A DNA stretch of 64,000 nt from Ecdyonurus torrentis. Lineage: Eukaryota; Arthropoda; Insecta; Ephemeroptera; Heptageniidae. This document shows positions 19,929 to 31,656 of the stretch, piece after piece. The first letter of the stretch is position 1, and each line of letters starts with the position of its first letter. The notes under the pieces were generated by a model. It was not told the origin of the DNA, did not search any database, and worked only from the letters and a program-made list of their open reading frames with translations. Both the position numbers and the translations under genes were made by a program. The stretch spans positions 7,320,137 to 7,384,136 of the forward strand of contig OX439133.1 of the NCBI GenBank assembly GCA_949318235.1. Reading direction: 5' to 3'.

Positions 19929-20750
19929 GTTATAAAAGTATACTCGTATTACAAGTAGAACGGTATTTTGAATATAAGTACCATGGATGATAAGTACAAT
20001 AATGACAATTATAGTATTAATGTAATCATGTATTGGGATAACATGGTTGCATAATTTCTTATAAACAAATATGATTGCAATTCAGATATGATATACCATA
20101 AAACTTTAATTAAATGAGAGAAATTAAGTCATTGATATTTAAATGAGAGACAAAAACTTATTTCTGGAACTGCTCCCAGAACTCCATTTTTTTTTTTTTT
20201 CCATCTCGAAATAGCTATACTTGATAACTACAAATATTATGGCCAGATATGGTACCTGATTTAAATTGGTTTTATTTTATAGGCCGATTTATTTATTTAA
20301 ATTTTTTTTTTCTTTTCTTTTTAGAAAACTGCGTCGTTTTACTAAATGATTTTGGCCGTATTATATATTCATAATTTTTATAATTATTTACAGGTTACTT
20401 AAAATTCTCCTGTGTAATAATCGTTTATATTAATCATATATTTTTATAATTATTTTTAGTGTTGAAAATGATTCCTTCAACTTCAAACTAATAATAATTT
20501 GTATTTTGAAAGCGTTTAATTGCCTTTTCGTGTTACACCGTGTTATATAAGCAGTAAACTGACATTGAAAAGGAATTCGGCTTGAATTTGTATTTTGTAA
20601 GTTATTTTAAGTATGCAGACCATGCAGACTTTGTTAAAACAAAATTTTAAAATAAGAAATGTGTGTTTCGAGTGTTTATTATGCTGAAAAGTATATTTTA
20701 TATAATATAGTGTAAGCTTGTTTTCAAATAATGTTCACACTCCACATAAT

Positions 20751-21040
20751 ATTCAAATTCAAATTCAAAAATTCTTTATTTCCACTCTCCTACAATCAAA
20801 CATAATAAATTACATTTGTATAAGGTTTTACATGGAATTGTCAACTTACTTTTACTATGTTACATACTAATTGACCTATAAAGGGGCAAGCCGGGCAAGT
20901 CATCTCGAGGCCGGCTCCAAGCAATATCGTCCACACCCGCCTCCGTATTCGATTACTACGCATACGTAGGTTGTCGAAATGGAGGCGGGTGTGACCGAAG
21001 CAGCCTAAAGCTAGCCCCGAGACGCCTGCTCCCCCATAAG
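20751..21040 (-). mobile_element. Retroposon 3' end (LINE/SINE-like), copy 1
   Basis: On the minus strand it ends GGAAATAAAGAATTTTTGAA followed by a short TTTGAAT tail repeat, typical of non-LTR retrotransposon or SINE 3' ends. Upstream lies a GC-rich hairpin (CCGCCTCCGTA... / ...GGAGGCGGGTGTGA). A second copy is at 25631-25945. The copies sit at different positions relative to the duplicated B and C promoters, so the insertions were independent. Confidence 0.6.
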
Positions 21041-21285
21041 TCAATATAAAAGAAAACAAAAAGATAGAAAATAATAATAATATATCTATCATAACTAATC
21101 TAAAAACAATTTCAAAATATATAGCTAGAAAATAAAATATGAGAGTTATAATTTTATTAATTTTCAATGTTTATACCCTCTTATTTCGTGAATAAATATT
21201 ATTTTTATATATAAAATATACAGAGGAGCTTTGAGAGTTGCGAGTGTCAAATCAAGAATTATTTTCAAATTTTCACGCACAAAAT

Positions 21286-21365
21286 CACGTGACATACGTA
21301 ACAACCAATCACATCGCAGAATTTGTTTTACAGCTGTAAAAATCATCATGGCTTCCTAAAGTACT
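21286..21365 (+). promoter_or_regulatory. Promoter module of zinc-finger gene B
   Basis: In order: CACGTGAC, AACCAATCA (CCAAT box), CGCAGAAT, CAGCTG and ATCATGGCTTCC (YY1-like ATGGC). The same order and similar spacing occur before gene C (about 25340-25420) and before EXOC6 on the minus strand (55230-55320). No TATA box. A donor-like GTAAGTAT at 21432 could end a 5' UTR exon. Confidence 0.55.
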
Positions 21366-21540
21366 GCTTTTTTAATTTGTTGTGTGATAATATTTATTAT
21401 TTTATGTTATTAAGTGTAAAATATTCATAAGTAAGTATACTTATTATATTTTCTATAGTTTCTGGTAGAGTTTGAAGAAATAAATCAATAAGTGGAGTCT
21501 TTTTTTAAAGCATAAATAATGTTTTCTACTCCCCCAGACA

Positions 21541-23374
21541 ATGTTTGCAGATCGTTGTCATGCATGTGCACAGAAAAAAGCAGCCACAGCTTCTTTGCTG
21601 GACCAAAAGTTGGAGAGAGCAGTAGAATTTCTTAATATTAAGGTAGGTAATTGTAAACTTTTGAAGCTTTCCCCCACCCCCTCCTCCAAATTTAAAGTCA
21701 TTGATAGTGCATGTTACTGAAGTAAGGGTTTGACAAGTAAAGTAATTTCTTCGATTATAATTGCATTAAATTATAAATAATATAAATATGTCACATGATA
21801 TTGTTAAAAAAAATCAAGTGTCTTTGTATAGCTGCTAACTTGTGTTTTGAACTCCACAGAAAGATGATGACAAAGATAAAGAGGTATGCAGAGATTGTGA
21901 GGAGCAACTTGATTGTTGGTCCATGTTTCTACATAGAGCAGAGAAAGTTCAAGCAGTGTTCAGAGTTGATGCTCAACATGCTGCGTCAATCAAAGAGCGC
22001 GCCTTGTGTGAGGAATTTAACATCAAAGCTTGCATCGTGAGAGTGGAGAGAGTTATCAGTGATGTGAGTGAGCAAGAAGTTGACGTTGAGTCCAGTGTAG
22101 TTTTAGAGAGCAACGTTGCAAGTGTCAGTAACAGTGCAGAAACTGATTATGTAAAACCTGCAGTTTCTCAGGACAGTGAAAATCTAAAACATAAAAAATG
22201 TCACAAGTGTCATGAATGTCAGAGAGATTTCAACCGTAATTCTAAGTTACTAGAACACAATGAAAGATTTCACAGCTCAGAACGTGCTTATAAATGTACA
22301 AAGTGTGATAAGCAATACAAAACTCGACATGATTTGCAGCATCACTTTAAAAGCCACTCTGAACACAGACAATTCCAATGTGAAATATGTTCAGCTGCAT
22401 TTAAAACTCTTCAAGTTCTTAATAATCACAAAAGCCAAGTTCATTCTGATAAAAGACCATACAAATGTTCGTTGTGTTCTTATGCAGCTAAAACCAAGGT
22501 ACACCTTAAAAATCACAAAAGCCAAGTTCATTCTGATAACAGACCATACAAATGTTCGTTGTGTTCTTATGCAGGTAAAATAAAGTCAAAACTTAAGTTA
22601 CACACAATCTATGTACATTCTGACAAATATAACAGGCCATATAAATGTTCATTGTGTTCTTATGCAGCTAAAACAAAACATGATCTAAATTCACACAAAA
22701 GGCATGTTCATTCAAACCTCAGACCATTTAAATGTTCATTGTGTTCTTACGCAGCTAAAACAAAACAAGTTCTATTTTTTCACAATAGCCAAGTTCATTC
22801 TGACGACAGACCATACAAATGTTCGTTGTGTTCTTATGCAGGTAAAATAAAGTCAAAACTTAAGTTACACACAATGAATGTACATGCTGACAATTATAAT
22901 AGGCCATATAAATGTTCATTGTGTTCTTACGCAGCTAAAACAAAACATGATCTAAATTCACACAAAACTGGAGTTCATTCCAATCTCAGACCATTTAAAT
23001 GTTCACTTTGTTCATTTGCTTTTAAATTTAAATCCGCACTTATTTATCACATAAAATATGTTCATACAAATGTGAGAAGTTTTAAGTGTGGCCAATGTGA
23101 CATGGCGTTTAAGAGTAAAGGGGCGTTATGTAATCATATTAAACGTCACAGTGACTTAAATCTTATTGAATGCAGTGAATGTGAAAGAAAGTTTAAAATT
23201 AAACATGAATTAAATGATCACAAATTAAGATGGCACACAACAGAAAGAGCATTTACATGTAAGCATTGTAGTAAAACATTTAAAACCTGCACTGACGTAA
23301 TTTCTCATGTAAAAGTTCATTCAAATGTTAAGTCTCCAGCAAAATTAAATTATGTCAATGTTAAAACTAAATAG
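21541..23374 (+). CDS. ZAD-type C2H2 zinc-finger protein B (13 fingers)
   Basis: Complete two-exon gene, 538 residues: exon 1 is 21541-21642 (34 codons) and exon 2 is 21860-23374; both junctions are phase 0 with AG|GTAGGT and CTCCACAG|. Exon 1 starts at an ATG three bases after an acceptor (CCCCCAG), so a 5' UTR intron is likely. The N-terminus is a ZAD-like domain: CHAC at 6-9, an LLDQKLERAVEFLNI helix, CRDC near 44-47, then EEQLDCWSMF and the RAEKVQ helix. ZAD domains dimerise in insect zinc-finger proteins. After an acidic linker come thirteen C2H2 fingers, including two nearly identical three-finger blocks (fingers 4-6 and 7-9). The last finger (CKHCSKTF) and its tail are intact here but lost from A and C. 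Target DNA is unknown. Confidence 0.85.
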
Positions 23375-23954
23375 AAGTAATATGCGTAATAATAATGTTC
23401 CGTGGTATTTTTGAAACATATAACAAACATGTGCATGCCTTATTATTATTATTAGCTTTTAATAACTGGGTACTTCAACAGTAATATGTTGACCCTACTC
23501 TCTTAATATGTTCTGGTGTCTTATTCATCAGTCATTGAAGATATTCAGAAAAGTAGCAAAAGTTTTAAGATTCAAATATGAAGTTTTCTTTATTATTTTC
23601 ATGCTAGTAACATTTTTAACCCATACAATATACATACTTTACTTTGGCAAGGCCTTTGCTGGCTTCCTCTGTCTTTGTTCTTTTAGTTACTGTACTAAGA
23701 TTTGCATTCAAGCAAAGTAGTTGCCTCAATTTATATTTGTACGGTATAAGTAAAAAGAGCATGAGAGATAGCAATAAGTTTTACACAGCTTTTTTTGTGC
23801 TGGAAAAACAGACGTAGCTATTAAATTATGTAGATAGGAAAAAACACAGAAAAAGATGTCACATATTATATATTATGTTGTATAATATGTAAAATACTGT
23901 AATATAAAAGTTCAGATTTTCAGCACAAAATGTAAACTATTAAGACGATGTTTC

Positions 23955-24125
23955 CATATCGCTGTTGTTCCGCTCTATTGGCCGATGTCCACTTGACCTT
24001 GAAAAAAATAAAAATCGTCGGATCGACCCCAGATTTTGAATTTTCGCATTTCAGGTCATTTGCAGAAAAAAATATTTTTCAAGGTCAAGTGGACATTGGC
24101 CAATATAGCGGAACAACAGCGATAT
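23955..24125. mobile_element. Foldback element, ATATCGCTGTTGTTCCGC ends
   Basis: Nearly perfect inverted arms of about 50 bp, including AAGGTCAAGTGGACAT and complement, around a 70-bp centre. No ORF. MITE-like. Confidence 0.82.
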
Positions 24126-24392
24126 GTATATATTTTTTTATAGTAGTATAAATAATGTTTTTTGTTAATATTATTTTTAAAAAACATGTTTCCTATTTTT
24201 TTTCTAATGGTATTTTGTAAGAAAGAAAAAGTAATAAACCAGTATTTGTTCAATAAATTTGTAGCACCAAATTTTGTACGCACCCTAATAGTTTAATAAG
24301 ACATAAATGTAATAGAAAAGTATATCAACTTCAAATGTCTTTGATAAGTACAGATGACATTTGGTATTAAAGGCGTCGTTGAAGACCTAGAA

Positions 24393-24663
24393 CAAAAAAG
24401 TTGTGTTATATCCTAATAAACCTGAAAATCAAAGTTGATTTGACTGGAGTCATTGATTTCTAATGTATTTTCCATTCACAAAATGGCAAGGATGGGCACT
24501 GACGTCACAGCTCACCTCTGGTCCACACGCTCGTAAAACAAGCAAGTTGTGACGTTATTTTCCGCTCGTTCCATTTTGTGAATGGAAAATAAATTAGAAA
24601 TGAATGACTCCGGTCAAATCAACATTGATTTTTAGGTTTGTTAGGATATTACACAACTTTTTT
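24393..24663. mobile_element. Foldback element with CATTCACAAAATGG arms
   Basis: Inverted arms of about 90 bp (GTTGTGTTATATCCTAA... / ...TTAGGATATTACACAAC). One-armed or diverged relatives occur at about 16640-16790 and 34440-34640. Non-autonomous. Confidence 0.78.
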
Positions 24664-25335
24664 GTTCAAGGTGTTCACATTCTATAAGCCTTAATTTAAT
24701 AATTAATTTGTTAAGTTAATATGTTATTGTTAACATTCTAAACAACACTTTTAGGGGTTTGTTACTGAACAAAAGTAAGATAATATTTAAAATAGTAAAA
24801 TTTATTTGTCATGATATCGTCAAAAATGTTTAGAAAGGGGAAAACCCTGGGGAAACCAATATATTAAGAAATATATCCGCATGCACTTTAAACTTGTATA
24901 TATTGTTGGAACAATAGCATTTGAAGATGGATATTTTTAATTATTATAGCAGTACTTTTACATTACTTGGAATGAATATTAATTTCTGTTTTTATAGTGC
25001 ATTTAAATGTAAATTGTGTAGTTATAGCAATGTGATCAATATCATTTGCTGCACTGTGCATTTGCTGAAATGTACTAATCGCCGCGTAGCATTAGTCTAA
25101 AACGACATATAATGCTCATGAATAATATAATATATTATACGCATTTAATTTAATATTCTTATTTAGTAAATTTATGTTATGTTGTGCACCATGTGTGTTT
25201 ATTGAATAAAATAAATAAATAAATAAATAAATAAATAGTGCATAAAGTAATTACAAAGTGTCAAACCAAAAATTGTGTTCAATAAAATGAATAAAAAAAC
25301 AAAAGAAGAATTGTGTTCAAATTTTGGAGCACAAG

Positions 25336-25425
25336 ACCATGTGACATAAGAAACAACCAATCAAAACGCAGAATTTTTATAACAGCTGGCAAACCATCAT
25401 GGCTTCCTAGTAATGTTTATGTTAC
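25336..25425 (+). promoter_or_regulatory. Promoter module of zinc-finger gene C
   Basis: CATGTGACATAAG, ACAACCAATCAAAACGCAG, CAGCTG, then CATCATGGCTTCC in the same order as the gene B promoter; the E-box is altered from CACGTG to CATGTG. Here a retroposon (25631-25945) and a foldback element (26359-26563) separate promoter and first coding exon. Confidence 0.5.
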
Positions 25426-25630
25426 TAATTTTTATTATTTTACCATGTTTTATCAAGTTTTAAAATACTTATAAGAAATTATACTCATTAGTTCGTTAAA
25501 TAGATAGTTTGGCTACATTTTAAATAAATAAATAAGAAAGTGCGATCTAATTTTAGAGCATAAATTACATAAAATATACGGTACGTACATATTCATCAAA
25601 CATACATGCATTTCTTGACCAAATTCTTGA

Positions 25631-25945
25631 TTCAAAATTCAAAATATCTTTATTTCCACTCTCCTACAATCAAACATAATAAATTACATTTGTATAAGGT
25701 TTTACATAGAATTGTCAACTTACGGTACTTACTATGTTACATATACTAATGCTACTTACTAATAATTAATTAGACTAACGAGGGAATACAGTAACCGGCG
25801 CCTCGAGGCCAACTCCGATCAATATTGTCCACCCGCCTCCGTTTTGACCCTCTGCGCAAGCGCAGGACGTCCAAACGGAAGCGGATGTGACCGGAAACAG
25901 CCCAAAGTCCACCCCGAGCCAATCGTTCCCTGTTTATCCGTGGCG
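25631..25945 (-). mobile_element. Retroposon 3' end (LINE/SINE-like), copy 2
   Basis: Closely similar to 20751-21040, with the same AATAAAG... 3' end on the minus strand and the same GC-rich hairpin arms (CCGCCTCCGTTT / AAACGGAAGCGG). It lies between the gene C promoter and its first coding exon. Confidence 0.6.
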
Positions 25946-26358
25946 TGGTGGCATACATATTAGCCTATATAGCATGTAATTCATACCAATTAATAATTCT
26001 GTAGAAGCAGCACTACATCATGTATAAAATAAATATTTTTATCGATAGTGTATGTATATTATGATGAAATTCAATCTCAACCCCCCGCCCCCTATATGTA
26101 TACGGTACAGGATTTTAAGAAACCTTAGAAAATTAATATGAGACTTTCAAAATTAATATCAATACTATTAGAGTTTTAATTCTGTTCTGTTCTGTTCTTT
26201 TTTTTTTCTTTTTTTTTTTTTACAAAATAATAATTACAGTTCAATAAAAATTAATATCGACACTTCAGTTGAATTGTAAAAAAAAGAGCCCAATTATTTT
26301 GCTCATTTTTCCCCACGAAGGTATACTTTATGTGAGTAAGCAAAAGAAGTGTTTGTAT

Positions 26359-26563
26359 GTACACTCCTATGGTTTTAAAATTGCCCATCTAAGAGAAGTC
26401 ACTTTCTTTAGAAAATGTATAACATGTCACCGCGGGACACCTGCAGCTCCATTAGTGAAGGTTAAATCTGACAACGCTGCTGTCACTTAAGATATCATGT
26501 TGTCCATTTTCTAAACAAAGCGACTTCCCTTTGAAAGGTAATTTTAAAACCGGAGGAGTGTAC
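26359..26563. mobile_element. Foldback element, GTACACTCCTATGG ends
   Basis: Inverted arms of about 60 bp (GTACACTCC... / ...GGAGTGTAC), both containing TTTTAAAA and a CATTTTCTAAA-type inner end. It lies in the 5' intron of zinc-finger gene C. Confidence 0.75.
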
Positions 26564-26746
26564 TAGCCAAAAGGTGCTTTAATTATTTTTATGTAATAAT
26601 TTTTTTTTTAGTTGCTTTTTATATTTTTTCAACTACATAGACCCTTTTTTTTAGGAAAAGTGGGAAGGGCATCACTTTCTTCTGTCCTGACTCTACTGTA
26701 TTACATTTTTTAAAATTATAACGAAACTTTTCTCCACCCACAGACG

Positions 26747-29677
26747 ATGTTTGCAGGCTATTGTCATGCTTGTGCTCAGAAAAAAGCAGCTACAGCTTCT
26801 TTACTGGACCAAAAGTTAGAGAGAGCAGTAGAATTTCTTAATATTGAGGTAATTGTATGTAAATAATAACAATATATTGCAATTCGTATAAATTGAAAGC
26901 TTATGGCACTCGCATAATACACTCAAGTTACACTCTAAATGTACCCATCAAAGAGATGACACTTTCTTCAGAAAACAGTCGAAATGCCAACTTAAGTGAC
27001 AGCAGCATATTGCCAACCTTAAAATTTGTGAAACATCTAAATCTCCATTGAAGAATGTAAATGCAAGTGTTTGATATCGCTGCTTACCAGTCGAAGTAAA
27101 CTATAACTACATTTTACATATTTTGTGAAAAATGAACTTTCTACACTTCACAAATTTCAATAAGTTCCCCCATCTAGATCTCATGTTAAAATGTGTAGAA
27201 CCGCCAAATGCAGATCGTTCATTTTGAGTAAAATTTGTAAAGTGTAGTTTGTTCACTTCGACGAGTAAACATCGATTTGCAATCCTGCAGTCACTTTATA
27301 TGTATTTCATTTATTTTCCTCTCAGAAAGTAGCATCGCTGTAATGTGTACTCATTAGAGTTGCTTGAGTGTACTGTATTAAAAAAATGAAATTCTATTGG
27401 CATAATGGGAATAACATGTATTTTAGATAGAGTTCTGTGTTAACTTAAATCTGCATCTGATTACATTGAATGGCCATAAGCCAATACAATTTCATTTTTT
27501 AGATAGTACACACGTGTAATGAAAATAAATATTTAATATACTGTACATACATATCATGACGCTATAGTCCCTTCCGGAGTAAGCCAACAACACGGATGTA
27601 ATTTTTTATAGTCTTTACCTAGTGATAGATCTCCTTTAACTTTCTATCCTAAAATACTTCTCTTGCTTGAAAAATAGGAATGTACCGTAGTATGCGATGC
27701 AAAAGTAAATGTATGAAACAATTATAATAACTACTGTATTAATATTTTAAAGGTTTAAAACACCTTGAACAAATAACAACGTCTCATGTGCTAACATACA
27801 GTCAACCAGGGTGAAATTGAAACTCCAATCATGTGCAAGCTTTCATTTTTCCCTATCTTGCTAGACACAGAGCACTTTGAAAGCAGGTCTGTGATTGGCT
27901 CTCAATTTCACCCCGCACTTTCAATTTTACCCCAGTTGACTGTTCCTTAATATTAACAACAACATGACTTTCTAGTTTATTATATTATCTCCTTTTAAAA
28001 ATCATATTACTGCAGTAATAGTTTGATAAATAAGTACAGTAAATTTAAATATCTTTATTCACTTTGAAGAATAATTTCTTGGACTGCAATTAAATTAAAA
28101 ATAAGTATAGTTGTGCAATAAATCCAGTGTATTTGTATAGCTGCTAACTTGTATTTTGAACTCCACAGAGAGATGCAGATAAAGATAAAGAGGTATGCAG
28201 AGATTGTGAGGAGCAACTTGATCATTGGTCCATGTTTCTACATAGAGCAGAGAAAGTTCAAGCATTGTTCAGAGTTGCTGCTCAACGTGATGCGGCAATC
28301 AAAGAGCGCGCCTTGTGTGAGAAATTTAACATCAAAGCTTGCATCGTGAGAGTGGAGAGAGTTGTCAGTGATGTGAGTGAGCAAGAAGTTGACGTTGAGT
28401 CCAGTGTAGTTTTAGAGAGCAACGTTGCAAGTGTCAGTAACAGTGTAGTTGGGCATGTTAACACACTAAGTTGTCTCAAATGTCACAGAGGTTTCAGATG
28501 TTATGCTAAATTTAAAGATCACTATGAAAGATTTCACAGTTTAGAATGTGCTTATAAATGTACAATATGTGGTAAAAAATACAAAGCTGAAAAAGATTTG
28601 AAGCAGCACTTTAAAAGTCACCCTAATTACAAACCATACGAATGCGAAATATGTTCAGCTACATTTAAAACTTGTGCCGTTCTTAATATTCACAAAAGAA
28701 AATTCCATTTTGATATCAAACCATTTAAATGTTCATTGTGTACTTATGCTTTTAAAACTGCCTTTAGACTTTATTCTCATAAAGCATGTATTCATTTTAA
28801 TATCAAACCTTTTAAATGCTTACTATGTTCAGCTGCATTTAAAACTAAATCAGACCTTAAAAGGCACAAAAGGGATGTCCATTCTAAAAATAGACCATAC
28901 AAATGTGAAATATGTTCAGCTGTATTTAAAACTCTGCAAGTACTTAATAATCACAAAAAGCAAACTCATTCTGATAACAGACCATTTAAATGTTCATTAT
29001 GTTCACATGCAAGTAAAACTGCGGGAAATCTTTTTTCACATAAATTAAGTGTTCATTCAGATAACAGAACATTTAAATGTTTACTGTGTTCATATGCAGG
29101 TAAATCTGCCTCAAATCTTTATTCACATAAATTATATATTCATTCTGATAACAAACCATATAAATGCTCACTGTGTTCATTTGCATGCAAAGCCAACTCC
29201 ACGCTTTCTTATCACAAAAAACAAGTTCATTCCAATTACAGCCCATACAAATGTTCATTGTGTCCTTATGCAGCTATACTAAAGTCAAGACTTTATAGGC
29301 ACATAATGAGTGTACATTCTGACAATGAGAAGAGACCATTTAAATGTACATTGTGTTCCTATGCAGCTAAAACAAAAAAAGTTCTTATTGATCACAAAAG
29401 TCAAGTTCATTCCAATCTCAGACCATTTAAATGTTCACTGTGTTCATTTGCTTTTAAATTAAAATCGTCACTAAATAAGCACATAAAATATGTCCATACA
29501 AATGTGAGAAGTTTTAAGTGTGGCCAATGTGACAAGACATTTAAATGTAAAAATTATGTACGTAGGCATATTAAGAGTCACAGTGATCTACTTCCTTACG
29601 TATGCAGTCACTGTGAAAGAAAGTTTAAAAGTAAAAAAGGATTGAATTATCACAAACTAAGACTCCATACTAACTGA
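26747..29677 (+). CDS. ZAD-type C2H2 zinc-finger protein C (14 fingers)
   Basis: Complete two-exon gene, 536 residues: exon 1 is 26747-26848 (34 codons, ending at GAG|GTAATT) and exon 2 is 28169-29677 (after CTCCACAG); phase 0. The ATG lies three bases after an acceptor (CCCACAG), as in gene B. The ZAD-like domain has CHAC at 6-9 and CRDC near 44-47 with the helix EEQLDHWSMFLHRAEKVQ. Fourteen C2H2 fingers follow and are more diverse than in A and B, so this array has not been homogenised recently. Fingers 12-14 match the last three of gene A, while finger 6 resembles finger 3 of gene B. The 1.3-kb intron holds several inverted-repeat elements. A stop after HTN cuts off a final finger that is still recognisable downstream. 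Confidence 0.85.
26919..27373. mobile_element. Inverted-repeat element in gene C intron
   Basis: Ends CACTCAAGTTACACTCTAAA / TTAGAGTTGCTTGAGTG in inverted orientation, with inner palindromic parts. No ORF. Confidence 0.55.
27378..27502. mobile_element. MITE-like element, AATTCTATTGGC arms, copy 1
   Basis: Inverted ends TGAAATTCTATTGGC / GCCAATACAATTTCA. The same unit is at 44645-44778, about 85 percent similar. Confidence 0.72.
27798..27943. mobile_element. MITE with ACAGTCAACCRGGGTGA ends, copy 1
   Basis: Terminal inverted repeats ACAGTCAACCAGGGTGA / TACCCCAGTTGACTGT with adjacent TA dinucleotides, Tc1/mariner-like. The second copy (52987-53333) contains a nested insertion. Confidence 0.75.
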
Positions 29678-29809
29678 AAGTATATTTAAATAAGAGCATT
29701 GATGCGGTAAAGCATTTAAAACCAGTAGTGATGTACATTCTCATTTAAAAGTTCATTCAAATGTTAAGTCTCCAGCAAAGCTAAATTATGTAAATGTTAA
29801 AGCTAAATT
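29678..29809 (+). pseudogene. Vestige of a lost C-terminal finger after gene C
   Basis: Downstream of the stop, about 29690-29810 aligns with the last finger and tail of gene B: the stretch encoding HLKVHSNVKSPAKLNYVNV is preserved in a frame no longer joined to the gene, while the Cys half is frameshifted. Confidence 0.72.
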
Positions 29810-29931
29810 GACCACTTGCAATAAACAAACTTTTTAAAATAATTTGAATAATTCTTAATGCATTTCTTATGTAAAAATCATTTTCACTTACTTGCTGCAA
29901 CAATTAAAAACATTTTATTGCAAGTGGTCCA
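29810..29931. mobile_element. MITE-like element, GACCACTTGCAATAAA ends, copy 1
   Basis: Inverted ends GACCACTTGCAATAAA / TTTTATTGCAAGTGGTC. Another copy is at 63476-63603 and a single end is near 52663. It interrupts the tail remnant of gene C, so the AATAAA at 29820 belongs to the element. Confidence 0.72.
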
Positions 29932-30524
29932 TTGGAATAATATGTGCATAATGATAATGTTCATTGGCATTTTTGAAACATATAACAAACATGTGCATGT
30001 CTTATTATTATTATGAGTTCTTTTCTTTCTTCTTCTGTAACACCAACACCGGAATCCGGCTACTTGGTTCAAGGTGAAGGCGAGAATAATCCAGTACCAA
30101 CTATGTCGGAAACTGCAGATGATATACAGAGGGGTCACAAACTAAGCACTTTGCTCATGATGTTAGCTGTGCCAAGAACTGCAGCTTTCTGCATGACACG
30201 TAAATGCCTGGCCTTGAGATTTAAATATGTATATTATATTATTATTATATTAGCTTATAACTTATAACTGGGTACTTCAACAGTAATATGTCCTAATATT
30301 TAAAATATATCGTTTCTGTGTAGTTATTAGTTACTATATACAAATACTGTACCTATACCCATGTGTTCATTTAGGAATTAAATATTTCCATTGCAAATAA
30401 AAGATGTAAGGTGAGGGGTATATGAATGATCAGTGTATTGAGTGACATCAGTATGTTCAAACAAGATATGTAAGATGTACACATAAATTACAGACGGTAA
30501 TATACATACATACATACTAGTGCT

Positions 30525-30870
30525 GTCGAAATCCGGATAAAATTAAAATCTGGATTTCGGATAGAAAGTTATCCGGATTTGGCGGACAAGAAATTATCCG
30601 GATTCACTGATTCGTTTTAAATCCGGATCACGATCTGGATCGTGATCCGGATCACAATTATCCGGATCACAACCCAGATCAAATTATCCGGATCGTGATC
30701 CGGATAGAAAATCGGATAACGGATAATTTTTTATCCGAATTTTGAAATCCGGATTTATTTTTCGCTTTATATTTATCGTAATTATATGAAATCGTGATCT
30801 GGGTCATTAATGTGGGAAAAATTAAACGGATCACGATCTTGATCAAATTATTCGGATCAATATTATCCGA
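30525..30870. repeat. Dense ATCCGGAT palindrome array
   Basis: About 345 bases hold more than a dozen exact or near matches to ATCCGGAT, many joined as GATCCGGATC, GATCGTGATC or ATTATCCGGAT. The spacing is irregular, so it is not a simple microsatellite. Weaker matches to the theme occur at 18160-18200 and near 63295. Confidence 0.8.
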
Positions 30871-31656
30871 ATATAATCAATAAAAGTTTTAACAACTTAA
30901 ATTGATGCAAACGAAGAAAAAAAAATGCAAAAATTTTAACATTTTCTTTTCACCAAATTATGGGACACTTTTCACTATGGTAAATGCTAAGACACTTGTT
31001 GGATTTTTCTATTGTGTTTTTATTATTAATATTCAAATAATATCATATATTATTAAAATAAATTAATAACATATCACATGCAACTGTGCTCTCAAACTTG
31101 ACATAAACCTGCATTGGGTGTAGAGGATATAGAGTTAAGAGTCACTAATCAAATTTATTCTTTTACTTTGAAAGAGAAAATAAAATTAAGGAAAATAAAG
31201 AGGTTTAAAATTATTAGTTCTTCTTTTATTTATTTTACAAATCAAATTACATTTTTATCAATTGGAATACATAAATTTATTCCTATTGCCAAAAAAATAT
31301 AGGCCTATAATATAATAATTTCTTCTTATAACACATACTGCACAATAATGTTATTTTATTTATTGCATACTTGCATTAAAATTTATTTTGAATTGTTTTA
31401 TTAAATAATAATTACATAAATAAATGTATAATTAATGATAAATAAATTTATATTTAAAAGTATATAACTTTAAAAATAGATTTTAATAATTTGATACTAG
31501 AAAAAAAAAACATTGTCATTTCAATAGTATACCAAAACTTTGGAAATTCATTAAATTATTACAAAAATAACTTTATTTTTTCACTGAGATAACAATTATA
31601 TAACTAATACATTAAAGAGAGCTAACTTTCATACTGTTTGCAATATCAACAAATAA

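Larger units (their letters stand above)
15346..21230. other. Intergenic region between zinc-finger genes A and B
   Basis: No gene was recognised. Duplicated gene-flank sequence shared with gene B downstream DNA is visible (for example about 15967-16030 with 23391-23450, 17755-17860 with 23530-23630, and 18361-18430 with 23780-23860), showing that the duplication units extend beyond the coding part. The rest is mainly inverted-repeat elements listed separately, plus homopolymer runs at 19680-19712 and 19890-19926. Confidence 0.6.
23375..25255. other. Intergenic region between zinc-finger genes B and C
   Basis: Gene-flank sequence duplicated with the downstream regions of A and C occupies the first 500 bases (AACATATAACAAACATGTGC at about 23417, also near 29977). 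Two foldback elements are listed separately. A TAAA microsatellite lies at about 25208-25236. No gene seen. Confidence 0.6.

Noticed and set aside
26269..26490. 73-codon ORF in the 5' intron of gene C
   Set aside because: It is contained largely in a foldback element.
30013..30267. 84-codon ORF
   Set aside because: It coincides with a dispersed repeat also found at 754-840 and has no recognisable domain or gene structure.
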